Part shown: positions 32,068 to 44,100 of the stretch, in pieces
How the letters are laid out: every line of letters begins with the position of its first letter
Numbering within the stretch: position 1 is the first letter of the stretch
Assembly (NCBI RefSeq): GCF_037975245.1
Contig: NC_092581.1
Coordinates: forward strand, 20,670,303-20,734,302
DNA: 64,000 bases
Direction of reading: 5' to 3'
Source of the DNA: Apostichopus japonicus
Lineage: Eukaryota > Echinodermata > Holothuroidea > Aspidochirotida > Stichopodidae
Made by a program: the position numbers and the translations under genes
Notes under the pieces: generated by a model
Database searches by the model: none
What the model was told of the DNA's origin: nothing
What the model saw: only the letters and a program-made list of their open reading frames with translations

Positions 32068-33114
32068 ATATCTTCGATGAAAGCCAGTTACAGGGTGGGG
32101 CGACGTTCACCTAATAACCTATCACCTTTTACTCATAGATCATGTGTGCTTGCAAGCATGTAGGTTATGTTGTTGCTATATGCCAGAACATAGGCTACTA
32201 TAAACAGCCTTCATACCCACAGGAAATAATCCTTCTCAACAGGTTACTTAGTTACTGTAATTTAAGTGCACGACTGTTAGTTGACACCCAAATAAGGGCG
32301 TTAACATTGTTTCGATGTACGCTTACTTCCTTAAGAGAAATGAGTTCCATTAACGGTTCATGCAGCTCACAGTTTCTGCCGGTTTTCCCCCTAATTATTT
32401 TGGATCTACATACCTTGCACGCTTGAACATCAGGCTGATCAAAGGTTCAGTTTACATGGGTTTACGAGGTTTTTAGACTTTGACCTCTGTTGACCTTTGA
32501 ACCGCCACCAAATTTGATAAGGTTCCTGTAATCACCACGGGGGTCCTACATTCCTACATTCATCAAGTATAAACGTCGTGAGTTATGTTTACGATGTCTC
32601 TTTTCTTTGACCTCTATATGATCTCAAATGATATCAAGTGTCCTATTCACCAAGCGGCATTTTAGTACGACATTTGGACTTCATCCAGTCTACTGTTTGA
32701 ATTATCGGGTTTACAAGCGAAGGCGCATCACATAAAACGCTAAATTTAGCCATTCTTAAAACTGCTCTATATACTTCCATTCTGCAAAATCTGATGTTAG
32801 TTATAGTTGGTGGTTCATAAATGTATTGGGACCCCACCTCTTCAATAGCACGGATATCAGCTCACATTCAAATCAACTCAAGCAAATTTCCGTGTTCGAA
32901 TAACATCCAGACTGTATTGTATGACATAAAAGAGCCATGCGCATGCGCGTCTCCAATGGCGATAGCTCTCAAACCAGTTTGCCAATCAGTGACAAGGAAA
33001 ACATTTTGTATGTCGCAGTAGGGTCACGATCAAGATGTTATGCATCATTTTACTGAACTACAATACTGTTGGGTTCTAGTGTAGAATGAATGATATTGTA
33101 AATGTATAATGATG
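32066..33114. other. Non-coding
   Basis: No gene or repeat that I can name. Confidence 0.4.
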
Positions 33115-33255
33115 AAACGTCTGCCTATTTTGGTTGAGGGGGTCGGTAGTAGTGTGAGGGCAAACGTCTGCCTATTTTGGTTGAGGGGGTCGGTAGTAGT
33201 GTGAGGGCAAACGTCTGCCTATTTTGGTGGAGGGGGTCGGTAGTAGTGTGAGGGC
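33115..33255 (+). repeat. 47-bp tandem repeat, three copies
   Basis: AAACGTCTGCCTATTTTGG starts at 33115, 33162 and 33209. The third unit has one substitution (GGTGGAGG for GGTTGAGG). Confidence 0.92.
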
Positions 33256-33599
33256 ATGCAAGTCAGCAAAGGAAGTAAATTGTCATTTCAAACTATTTAC
33301 ATATTCTTTACACCGAGGATTCATAAACAGCCTTTTGAAAATTGCTTTTCGATTCTAACAAAAATGCCGAGAATTGCTCTAAATAAAATAGTCAATAATC
33401 TTTTTTTTTTTACGCCGTGGCAAATTGAGCATTGATTCACATACAATTTGATATATTTGTTTAGTTTTGTAGAAAGTAGGTTTTTAAATGATTTTTTTTT
33501 CAGTGAAATTTAGGCTACATAGGCTATGTTCCCCAATTGTTCGTTGTTCAGACAAATATATTGACTTGCAGTTATTCTTCATTACTTTGAAATTTAAAC

Positions 33600-33662
33600 T
33601 TCACCATTCTGCCAATGATTTCAAAATTTTCCAAATTGTGAAATCATTGGCAGAATGGTGAA
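33600..33662. repeat. Perfect 24-bp inverted repeat
   Basis: Arms 33600-33623 and 33639-33662 are exact reverse complements (TTCACCATTCTGCCAATG and so on) with a 15-base loop. As RNA this would form a perfect 24-bp hairpin. Confidence 0.85.
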
Positions 33663-33825
33663 ACTTGTTTGAACAAAAACAATGTGAACTTGGGTCGAGT
33701 AGGCATGGACGGATTTTGCAGGTAATGCTAAAGAGCATAATCATATGTGCGACCGTAGCGCTAAGGTAGCCACTTTCTCCCAGTTTCAGGCCAAATTGAT
33801 TTCTCTCGCCTCCCAACCTCTATAG

Positions 33826-34913
33826 CAGGCGCGGCGGAACGGAAAAATTATTGGGGGGCTAATGTGTGGAGACTATCGAAGCGGAGCGCCACCAGCGGTT
33901 GGCGCAGAGCGTACAAGAAAATTTTGGGTTTTTTCAAACCCCCAGATGGCCGGAAACGGCACTTCCCGAGTGCTCTATGCTGCGAATACCTAGCCCTAAA
34001 ATATGGGTCTCAAGCCTGCAATTTCTCAGATTGCACGTAAAAGTCTGTAAAAACATTGTAATTTGTATATTCGATGGTGTTTTAAGAGAGTAGCTATTAC
34101 TCTTGGTGTACTCGCAAAGACGTTTTTGAGTGTAGTAAGGGCAGTGGCGGAGCTAGGGGTATTGGTCGGGGGGGGGGCAAGAATGGTCTGTAGGGGCGCT
34201 TTGGACACTATCTAAGCGGAGCGCCACCAAAGGTTGGCGCGGAGCGTACAGAAAATTTTTGAGTAAAGATACTCCCTAGATTGCAGGAAATGACCCTTTC
34301 CGGGCCTTGCTAATTTGCAGATAAACGGAGAATAAATAGGTGTCTTCGCCATAATTTGTCGGAAAATTACACCAACAGAATATGACAAATGTCAATAGGT
34401 ATATGAGTGCGCAATAAAATAGTCAAAAATCGCGAATAAGTAAAAAGTAGTGAAAAGCTGAAAAGGGCGCCAGCAGTCCATTTGAGTCCATCGGGGGGGG
34501 GGGGCATCCGCCCCTGACTGTATATATGGACGCTCCGCCACTAAGTAAGGGGATGTTGGAGAACTGGCTGAAATGAGGCAAGTCATTGGCCTAAGACGAA
34601 GTTGTGTTACGCTTACCGGTACTCACCCTCACTGCTTCCACTTTTTACGGGGCGTGAAGACGCGGTTGGGGTGACACTGTGGTCTATAGCCAGGGGACGG
34701 GCCGAGGGTCCCCCAGCAATTACTAAAATTATTACACCTATATATTATACGTGTGCATCGGACAGATCGACAAGTATGCATTGAAAAATGGGCAGATGCA
34801 CGTTTCGGAGCCTTGGTAAATATTGGGGGGGCTTATCATGCATTTGCCCCCTGAACTTTTTCATTGGGGGGCTGAGCCCCCCAAGCCCCCCCCCCCCGGT
34901 TCCGCCGCCACTG
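33826..34913. mobile_element. hAT-like TIR element with a nested second element
   Basis: 1088 bp bounded by the perfect 8-bp duplication CTCTATAG (33818-33825 and 34914-34921). The ends CAGGCGCGGCGGAAC and GTTCCGCCGCCACTG are inverted repeats at 13 of 15 positions. No transposase frame is visible, so it is non-autonomous. A 402-bp element of similar type sits inside it. Confidence 0.85.
34142..34543. mobile_element. Nested hAT-like TIR element
   Basis: 402 bp flanked by the perfect octamer AGTAAGGG (34134-34141 and 34544-34551). The ends are CAGTGGCGGAGC and GCTCCGCCACTA, 11 of 12 complementary. Long G-tracts lie at 34168 and 34490. No coding capacity. Confidence 0.85.
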
Positions 34914-34921
34914 CTCTATAG

Positions 34922-35744
34922 TACATAAATGAGAATGCATTGTACTGTTGTATTGTGTTGCCCTGTCTTAGTGGAACGAAAACAGATGTCTATATCATAT
35001 AGAAATCTTGGCACACGTAAATGAAGTGCCACACAGAAACTTAACTGCTGAGCTTTAGTGTATTCCCTATGTGCTAACGTGTCCTGATATAACTTGAGAC
35101 ACGAGTGAACATAAGATAGATGACGCCATGTAACCAGGAAATAAAACTATGATAACTCATCAAAATTGACACATAATTGGCAGGGACTTGGTTAATAGAA
35201 AAACAAAACTATTTTCATAATGTGTCGGTTAAGAAAATAACGTATGTTGATTAGGGAATTGTGTTAAATTCACCAAAAACACACTACCGATTAGAGAGGG
35301 TTGATTCTTGTGAGACAGAAAGGTCCTTGCCCAAATAAGCATACACGGGTATAATGGGAGGTAGATTGGATTCTATGTCTCCTAAATTTTAAAGTGTAAT
35401 CTTACAAAGAAGACGAGGGGTACACTTTCAACAAATGACCTTCAACTTTCAACAAATGACAACAAATGCAAGTTTCACAAATGACTTTAATGAACGTAAA
35501 TCGATTGTGAATCTGTTCTGATCAAGCTATAGTCGAATATATTGCATTGATTCCACCCCCACCCCCCTCCCCTATCCCCCACACTTTCTCACATCGATAT
35601 GAGTACTTATAAAGAGGAGTGAAGTAGCAATTATAGAATGTTAGGTTGTAGAGTAACTAAGACAAGAAGATGGTTAAAATATATCATAAAGGATGGAGGG
35701 CAGGGGTGGGGCAGTCCAAACTCAAAATTTATACTTCCAAATCA
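34922..35744. other. Non-coding
   Basis: No gene seen. A short local duplication (CAACAAATGAC) lies at 35430-35470. Confidence 0.4.
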
Positions 35745-36690
35745 ATCAATGATATTTAAGTGTGGCTTCTGATACGATAGATCATAGCATACTTTTGACA
35801 CGTTTCAAAAATGTGTATGTTTTTTTTTTATACAGACTTTGGATTACTAAAATTTTATATTGTTAATAGGCACTTTAGAGTTCAAATTCAATCCCAGCAA
35901 TCTTCTGATCATCTCTTTAGTTTTGGTGTGCCTCGTGGAAGTGTCTGAGGCCCATTATTATACACTTTATACTAAGCACTGAGTGATATTCTACTTACTA
36001 ATCAAATCTTTCTTTCCATATGTGAATAGCATTTTAAATGCTGGTAATACTAAAAATAATAATCATAATATGTAAATAGATGATTCGCAAATTTGGACTG
36101 ATCGGTTAATTCATATGACCCAAGTTCACCCAACTGACATCCAAACTAAGAACGGCTGAATTCAAGACACATTTATTGAAATTCAGAATTGGATGGTTCT
36201 AAACCAGGGTTGTCCAACCTTTTGCAGAAGAGGGCCACATGGAATGATCATGATGAAGGACGGGGCCGCATGAACCCTACGCACGATTTTTCGATTTTTT
36301 GCCCGAAGCCCAAGGCAACACAATGTGAGCACTGCACGCGGAGCGCACTGAATTATTTTCCTTCCTGATGAAACAGATGAATAAAGTTCAGCCGCCCCCC
36401 CCCCCCCCCGTCCACTGAGAGATTGTCACACAAACTGACCATCTCTGGCGGGCCGGACGCAACCCTGCGGCGGGCCGGACTGTGGCCCGCGGGCCGTAAA
36501 TTGGACAACCCTTTTCTAAACAAACTCAAACTTAACGCTGACCAAAACTTAATTCTTGTTGTTAGTATCAAAATCACGCCAAAAACAGGAGCCCAACATA
36601 AAATTAAACGTTTGCGGGACGATTGTTAATCCAAGTTCTCACGCACAATATTTAGGCATCACCCTTCACAAGGTCTTTTGATGATTTGGT
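35745..36690 (+). mobile_element. Decayed LINE reverse transcriptase fragment
   Basis: Recognisable in order despite stops: SDTIDHSILLTRFKN (catalytic Asp region), PLLYTLY after a GVPRGSV-like stretch, DSQIWT from the YADD region, then IEIQNWMVLN interrupted by a MITE, then KLKLNADQNLILVV and LGITLHK. It is probably the 3' counterpart of the family seen at 2669 and 25786. Confidence 0.75.
36205..36513. mobile_element. hAT MITE inserted in the LINE fragment
   Basis: 309 bp with ends CAGGGTTGTCCAA and TTGGACAACCCTT (12 of 13 complementary) and an exact 8-bp duplication TTCTAAAC (36197-36204 and 36514-36521). Internal phrases such as GCGGGCCGGAC and GTGGCCCGCGGGCCGTA are those of the widespread CAGGGGTGTCCAA-type hAT MITEs. 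Removing it with one octamer rejoins the LINE frame. Confidence 0.92.
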
Positions 36691-37589
36691 TTTGTTTTCG
36701 TTGTTATCTGTACTGAGGCGCTTTTGGCAACATTTTCTTATAATTGGCGCCTTATACATAAGACTGTTTGATATTATTATTATATTATTTAATCATTGCT
36801 AATAATCTAAAGGGCTGGGTATTATTTAATGAACGTACACGAAGGAAAAGTAGAATAGAAAGCAAGAAGTGGGTAATTAAGTAGATATTACAATTTTTAT
36901 TTAAAATGATACAAATGAAATAGTGACTGCGGAATTATAAACCAAGGAAAAGAGCAAAGACATTTAAGGCTAGAATGACTGGGTTTAATCCTGTTCTAGC
37001 CATAAATGTCATTGCACTTTTCCACAATTATATTTTAAGTGAAAAATTAATCAACTGGACTACCAGTTTGCCATGCACCTTAATGTGACATCCTTTAGCA
37101 TAAGAGATGCTATACGATAAATCCTTCTGGTACTTACAAACAAACCTTTCATTTTCTTCCTCTGCCTAACACCTTTTGATTAGAAATTATTTCACACAGC
37201 AGAGGTGCGGAAAAACAAAGAGGGTGGGATTCTATTTTGAAGAAGAGACACAAATTTACGTTGGTGAATAAACTGGCCACTGACTCACTTTTCTATCCCC
37301 CAACCCTCCCCCACCCCCTCCCGCCTCACAAAAATATAGTATACATTAGAACTATTCCTTCAGCCTCTCCACAATTACTACCATTTAGCATACTATTTAC
37401 TATTCTGAATAAGTCACAGAAGAGGTTGAATGTGTGTGTTCATTATCCTAAGAATCGGTGTTTGCGAGAGTGAACTTTAATCGGATGGCAATGTTTAGAG
37501 GTGGATCTGGGGAGAAGTTACTTTAGTGAAATGTAAGAAAAGGCCTGCTTGGTAATTCTCTGAACACTTAATGAAGTGTGAGTGTTCCA
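36691..37589. other. Non-coding, downstream of SF3A3
   Basis: No gene seen. SF3A3 ends on the minus strand at 38073, and its 3' UTR may extend into this side. A minus-strand AATAAA occurs near 36895 but is distant, so the polyadenylation site is not established. Confidence 0.4.
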
Positions 37590-37775
37590 TATCAGCCATT
37601 ACTGGTTTATGCCACATATAACACAGTATGGGTTTATGCCACATACAACACAGCATGGGTTCATGTCCCATATAACACAGTATGCATTTATGCCCCATAT
37701 AACACAATATGGGTTTATGCAACATATAACACAGCATGGGTTAATAGCCCATATACCAAAGTATGGGTTTGATAT
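37590..37775. repeat. ~30-bp tandem repeat
   Basis: About six units of the type TATGGGTTTATGCCACATATAACACAG. Open frames on both strands (variants of CYMxHKPI) are products of the repeat. Confidence 0.88.
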
Positions 37776-38072
37776 AACCTCTTGACCTCTCTACCATTAG
37801 AACAAATGCATAGAAAAATACTGCCTTCACAACTGCTCCAATCTCCAACTACTACTCCAATCTACAAACTTCTTCATCTTTGATACAGCACATTTTCAAA
37901 AGTCAATGTCATATTTGAAGACAGCCACACAGAGAAAACTAGATAAAAATAAAAGTCCTTTTAACTCAAAATTGATATCACAATTCATCAAGTTTCTTTT
38001 ATACTTGAATTTATATTTTTACATTGGTTTTATGCCCCCCCCCCTCCCTATGTAGACCAAATTTCCATCATT

Positions 38073-38150
38073 TTACAACAAGCCCTGTCTTTTCAGATCC
38101 TCATAGGTCTTCTTGTTCACAACATTTCCTGTTGAATCCTCAAATTCTTC
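38073..38150 (-). CDS. SF3A3: SF3A3 exon 14 (stop codon)
   Basis: 25 codons [19 protein letters not shown] then KRQGLL and TAA. This is the canonical C-terminus of the family, so the protein is complete. Confidence 0.97.
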   Translation of the reverse strand, partial: EEFEDSTGNVVNKKTYEDLKRQGLL

Positions 38151-41100
38151 CTACAAGGAATAAAGAGAGAGAGGCAGGGAGAAAATATGAAAACATTTTC
38201 CAATAACAGAAAATTAACTAAAACCAAATCCTTTAACATGTTTAAGCATGCTACATATTGTATTTGCCAATGTTGTACCTTTGTGATTACTGTAAAGAAA
38301 ATACATTTCTGAATGGAGACTGAGATTTAAGGTCAAAACAGATACTATGTTATTACTTAAGCAACATTTAGATCTCATTAACTTATTACCTGGTCACACA
38401 CCGTAACATTCAATTATTTTTTATCTTAACGGCTTCAATTGAGGAGACCATTTTCTTGCAGGTTTTTCCCGCTAGTCTGAACTTTCAAGCAGGAAACCAT
38501 GATTATGATTATAACCTTAAGAAGGTAGAGATAACCATATTATTATTTGACCAATAAGCAGGAGACAGTTGTTAATATCCCAAACTGTTATTGTGTCATC
38601 CCATCACAAGGATAAAAGTACCAATGGAGGCCTGTTTAGGAACTTTTTAAACACTGTATAAGACATTGAATCCTCCATGTAACCCTCTGACTGTTGAGGT
38701 TTATTCTGATATCAATCCTACAGTCCACCCATAAATCGTTTTGATGGAAACTCACCTCTGTATCGGGTTGCCACCTCTCAGATGCTTTAGAGACTTTCAA
38801 CTTTTCCCACACTGTAGAAAATAGGACAAGAAAGGACATCAGCAAATGTAGTATCTCAACTATTTATTCAAATATATCAATAACAATCACCTGTGACTTT
38901 TACTTGATCAGCGATGAGTTTACGAGGTTGAGTTTTACTCAGATTTGTGAAAGGGAGAACAACCATAACATTCTTGATAATCACAGGTTAATCACATGGC
39001 AAACAGCGTCCCTTCAACTCTGTTGAATCCACCCAAAGGACGTAGACATGGCAAATGTAAGGCTGCGGCAATTGGTCGTTTTTAAGCAGATATGAATCAA
39101 AATGTTCCAGATAAACGGGGAATTCTATTTTGTAAACGATTCAAACTGTGATTTATTATTTCCTTTGATAACGTTTCATTTGCATGTATTCTATTCGTAC
39201 TATGATCTTGCTTGAAGATATGGACTTGTACTATGATCTTACTTGTAGATAGGGACAACCAAATTGGTCAGACCTAATTAATTTCAACTGTGTGTGACCA
39301 ATTAATCTTCTAACACAGCAGACCCTCCCCCCTTTTTATCCCCCCCTCCTCCACACAGAATGCTCAGCTTTCCAAAGGAATTGAGATCCACCTTGTATTG
39401 TTTTTGCTCAGTTGCACACATTGAGTACTATCATAGACTGAACGGATATGTCCCACAATTCCATTCCAGTACATATTTGTTTTGTAAAATGCACCAGATA
39501 ACATCCCTCCTTTTTATAAGCAGAGTAAATAACCTAATGTATACACACAGGGTAGTCAAACCTTTAAAGAGTTTGCTGGAAACATGTCTGCTCTAACATC
39601 AATTTCCAGATATTGTTTGAATAGCAGACAACCAAGCCCCCCGGTCAAACAAATTATTATTAATTCAACACACGTCAATGACTACAACAAGCTTTGAAAG
39701 CAGTCCATAAATACTTGCTTATATAATACTGTAAGAAGTAACACAGGACTAATGTTAGGTAGATACATCCTGATTCTTTCACCGACGATTGTTAATTGAG
39801 AGCTAACCTAATTCTTATAATATCAACTGACAGAACGATATCATTCTACTCGCAAAAGGACAAAATTCACTGGAAAATGTAACTGTTGACTTGTATACTC
39901 ACATGCTAAGGCATCTTCTATAAGGGTAATGTTTGCAAAATGAGCTGTATTTGGAATACCCAGACATCTCATTCCGTGAGCATGGCGCCATTCCTAATAA
40001 AACAAATCAAAACAATTCATCTACAGTATGTAAAACAGGTTATTTATCTTCAAGCTACAGTGTCCATGATGCTACATTTGATCTTAGAATGGAAGATTCC
40101 TTTTGATGAAACTTCAAGCAACATTCAAAATGATATATCAAAACTCCAGGCACTTGTCTCTTGTAACCTATAACATATTATACTCACTGGAACTTTAAGA
40201 ATGTTAGCGTAGGTTAGTATACTCATTGAAACCATGACAACTGTAACCTATTATGTATTATACACACTGGAACTACAAGAATGTTAGCAATAGCATAGTA
40301 TAATCATTGAAACCATGACAACTGAACCTATTATGTATTATACACAATGGAACTACAAGAATGTTAGCAATAGGATAGTATACTCACTGAAACCATAATA
40401 ATGTCAACATTTAATATACTCACAGCAAAGTGCCTTTGGAATGCCTTTGGTCCTCTGTATGTTTGGTTGCCACATATTTCACACGAATAGGAAATATTCA
40501 AACCGTGAAGTTTATACAACCAGTACGGTATAGGCTGAAAGTTGTGGAAAAACAAGGCAGAACACATATTACAGATAGGAAACTTAACATATGTTTTACT
40601 CTGTAGCAATTGAGCAAAACAAAAGCATACCAAAATTACTTTGACCAATTTGACCATTCTTCATAGCACTTTTGCTATGACATGCCAGAAAAACTGTTAC
40701 CTGTCCATTGGGGGGGGGGAGGGGGGTGGGGATTAATTATTTGATCATAGGATCACATCTTTTCTTTGTTGCATGTAGGTAGCATTGAGACATGGTTATC
40801 ATACAAATGGATTTCCTTAAACATGACCTCTCTTCTTCCATCCTACATGAGAGTTACAGATCTGGATTTACAATCCTGTAACAATATCTAGAGTTTTAGG
40901 GAGTTCCAACAAAGTTAAACAAAGAACTGGAAAACTCTATCTCTCTCTCTACTTGGCCATGTCAGTAAACCAATTTTAAAGAGGAGAAATAAAAAATTGT
41001 CACTAAAAGTCAAGTAAAGGTCCTTTAACCATTCTGATCTTACACTGAGACTCACATATTTAACTTCGAGTGTAGTAAAATTATCCTGTAGGAAGACCTT

Positions 41101-44100
41101 CAAAAAGGCTGTGGAGAACCCCTCAACTAAAACTCCCTTCTCCCACGCCCTGTCCGCATCCTGTCATGTAGGTAGACCTTCAAAGAGGCTGTGGAGAACC
41201 CCTCAACTAAAACTCCCTTCTCCCACGCCCTGTCCGCATCCTGTCATGTAGGTAGACCTTCAAAGAGGCTGTGGAGAACCCCTCAACTAAGACTCCCCTC
41301 CCCCATCCCCTTCCCCCATCCCCTTCGCCCATACCCTTCCCCCCAGGCTGTGGAGAACCCCTCAACTAAGACTCTCCTTCCCCCATACCCTTCCCCCAGG
41401 CTGTGGAGAACCCCTCAACTAAGACTCCCCTTCCCCAGGCTGTGGAGAACCCCTCAACTAAGACTCCCCTGCCCCCATACCCTTCCCCCAGGCTGTGGAG
41501 AACCCCTCAACTAAGACTCCCCTGCCTCCATACCCTTCCCCCAGGCTGTGGAGAACCCCTCAACTAAGACTCCTCATCCCCCATGCCCTGCCCACATCCT
41601 TTGACAACATGTCCTTTTTTTCTTTAGATAAAAAAGGGCAACCTTTCTATACAGAACTGACAAACATTCCATAGAGCATTATTTAAATGAATTATTAAAC
41701 CAGATTTAAGATCTCTTACATTCATCAGACTAAGTGGTTAGTTAGGTATTGGTTAACAGGTATTGGTTAACAGGTATCGAAGCTTGATTTGGTTTTTCAA
41801 AACGACGAAGGAGATCCAACATTGAGAGAGACATTCTCAGCAATTGAGAATGTTCATATGTAAACTATTGGATGAATTCAAGTAATGTTTTGTCTCTTGT
41901 CTGGTTGATATGTTTCTTTTACCTTTCCATCCCAACCAAGAGGCAGATTCTTTGGGTTGTAGATGACCTCATCCTCATCATCATCACTGTCTGAATCACT
42001 GAACTGCTCTTCTTCATCATCCTCTCTCTCTGCATCAGTTCTTGCTTGCTTCCTCTGGACATTCTCCTTGGTGGCCATTCTTTGTTCCTAAAAACACAGA
42101 CATAAAAAAACTTGACATTAAATTGGAGATAGTGTAGGATTCACTACTGTAGTGGTCGCCAAAGTTTCAACTTGTGTAATTCATACAAGTTAATTTAGCA
42201 AAGTGTCTCGCTCAATGCTTCCTTGTACAGTTTTCCCGGCTGTGCCATTTGGAAAAAACAATTACAAAGGTTTTGGACAGTACCATGATCCAGTTGACCA
42301 GATGTCTGTCCCGAAAGTCCCGACATGCTCTACTGTGAGTTGCACATTCAGACGGTTATTTTGAGCTCCTTCAACCGCTGTTCGTATGAGTCAAAGCATC
42401 AAAACTATGAAGTTGTCTTATGAGCAATTGTCATTTGTAGATTCCTTGAATGTAATCTAACTCTTTTCAGTTTATTTGCGGTTGCCCATATGAGTATCAC
42501 CAAAAATAATCATGTGAAAGTTGAACAAACGTGAGCCATTTGTTCTTGTTTTCATTAATAGTTGGATACTGACATTCCCATGACTTTTATTGACCCTCTT
42601 TGCCCTCTTTTCAATTGTGTCTCTTGGAGTGGAATCTTTTAAGGTCAATAACAGCAGATACTGGGATTGATTAAACTGCCATGATGTTATATTACCATTG
42701 AAATGCTCAAAATATGGTATTCCAAGTTACCTGACAAGGTTTAAAGTATCACTGATGGAGTGTTTTGAAATCGATACGTAGGTTAGGATTTATTGTTATC
42801 AGTTTCTTTTAGCTTTTATGAAGCTCTGTATTTTCTTCTTTTGTTTTTAATCTTAGTCACTCAGGAAATATTATGGTAACACCCACCCATCTTGATAACA
42901 TCCTTCGACATTTATACTGCATTTCCTGTTTCAGTACGTAGGTCTATTTTGTAAGCTGTGAAAACAATACTGTATATCAACCAAACTAAACGCTATACAA
43001 GGCATTAACATTGTTATTTATTAGTATAGTACTACATGTGTATGGTTTCTGTATAATGGCTACACTAGCACTTTTGCCTGGCTTACAAAAATACTGTTAC
43101 TGTACTTACATTCCTGTAGCTGACAGTGTAATGGTTATCATGACAGAAAATATTCTGTGCCATTAGCTAAAATCTCCATCGCAATTTCTTGTTGCTAACT
43201 CAAGATATCTCGTGCTAACTTGAGATATCTCGTTGCTAACTCGAGATATCTCGTTGCTAACCCGGAGATACTTTGCCTGACTTAAATCTTGATTCTTACT
43301 GGAAGTACATCACAACTTAGGTGTCCTATCATGTCACAGCAAATTTACTTTTAAGGTTGCTTCTATATTCTTCTTGTTAATTTCTCCTTGGAATGTGATA
43401 CATATACATATTAATTTCTGGCAAAGTTCTCTGTATTTAGAATTTCATCAAACTGCAAATCATTTATAGATACATTATTTTCAGCTCTACTGTCCTGATG
43501 ACATTACCTGACACATTTACAAGTTATCACCAAATTTGAAAACAAGAGCCCACGAGCACTATAGTTCCTTGCTTAATGGAATATTTAAATGTTGTATGCA
43601 TCGCCCAATATCATACAGTAGTTGAGAAAATGAATGCAAAGTATCAATTTCACACAAATTGACTGGTTCCAAAGCTGTCCCTCAATAACAAAATATTTAG
43701 GCCCACATTGACCAGCCAGTAACCGACAACTATATTCCAAGTTTGTATACAAAGGTTTAGAAGTTTACTGCAATTTTAAATTTTTTGCCCTCCCTCAAAA
43801 ATTGGGCCAGATGAAATTTTGTGCCTAAATGGTCCCAAAGATATTTGGCCCAAAACAAACTGGCTCAAAATTATATTTTCTCCCAAACCTGAACCTCCAA
43901 AAATGTGGGCCTAATGATCTCAGAATATTGGGCCCACAAATGCAGGCCCAAATAATGCATCCCAAAATGCATTTGAGGTGGAAATAAAATATGGGCCCTG
44001 AATTTTGGGGGCCCATGTGGTCCTAAAACATTTCGGGCCTACATGTACCAGCTAGTAGCCAACAGACTTATGGTTGCAGAGTTATTGCAGTGTAAAGATT

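Noticed and set aside
37495-37785. Coding frames on both strands (CYMxHKPI and its complement)
   Set aside because: Product of a ~30-bp tandem repeat. No start context or homology.
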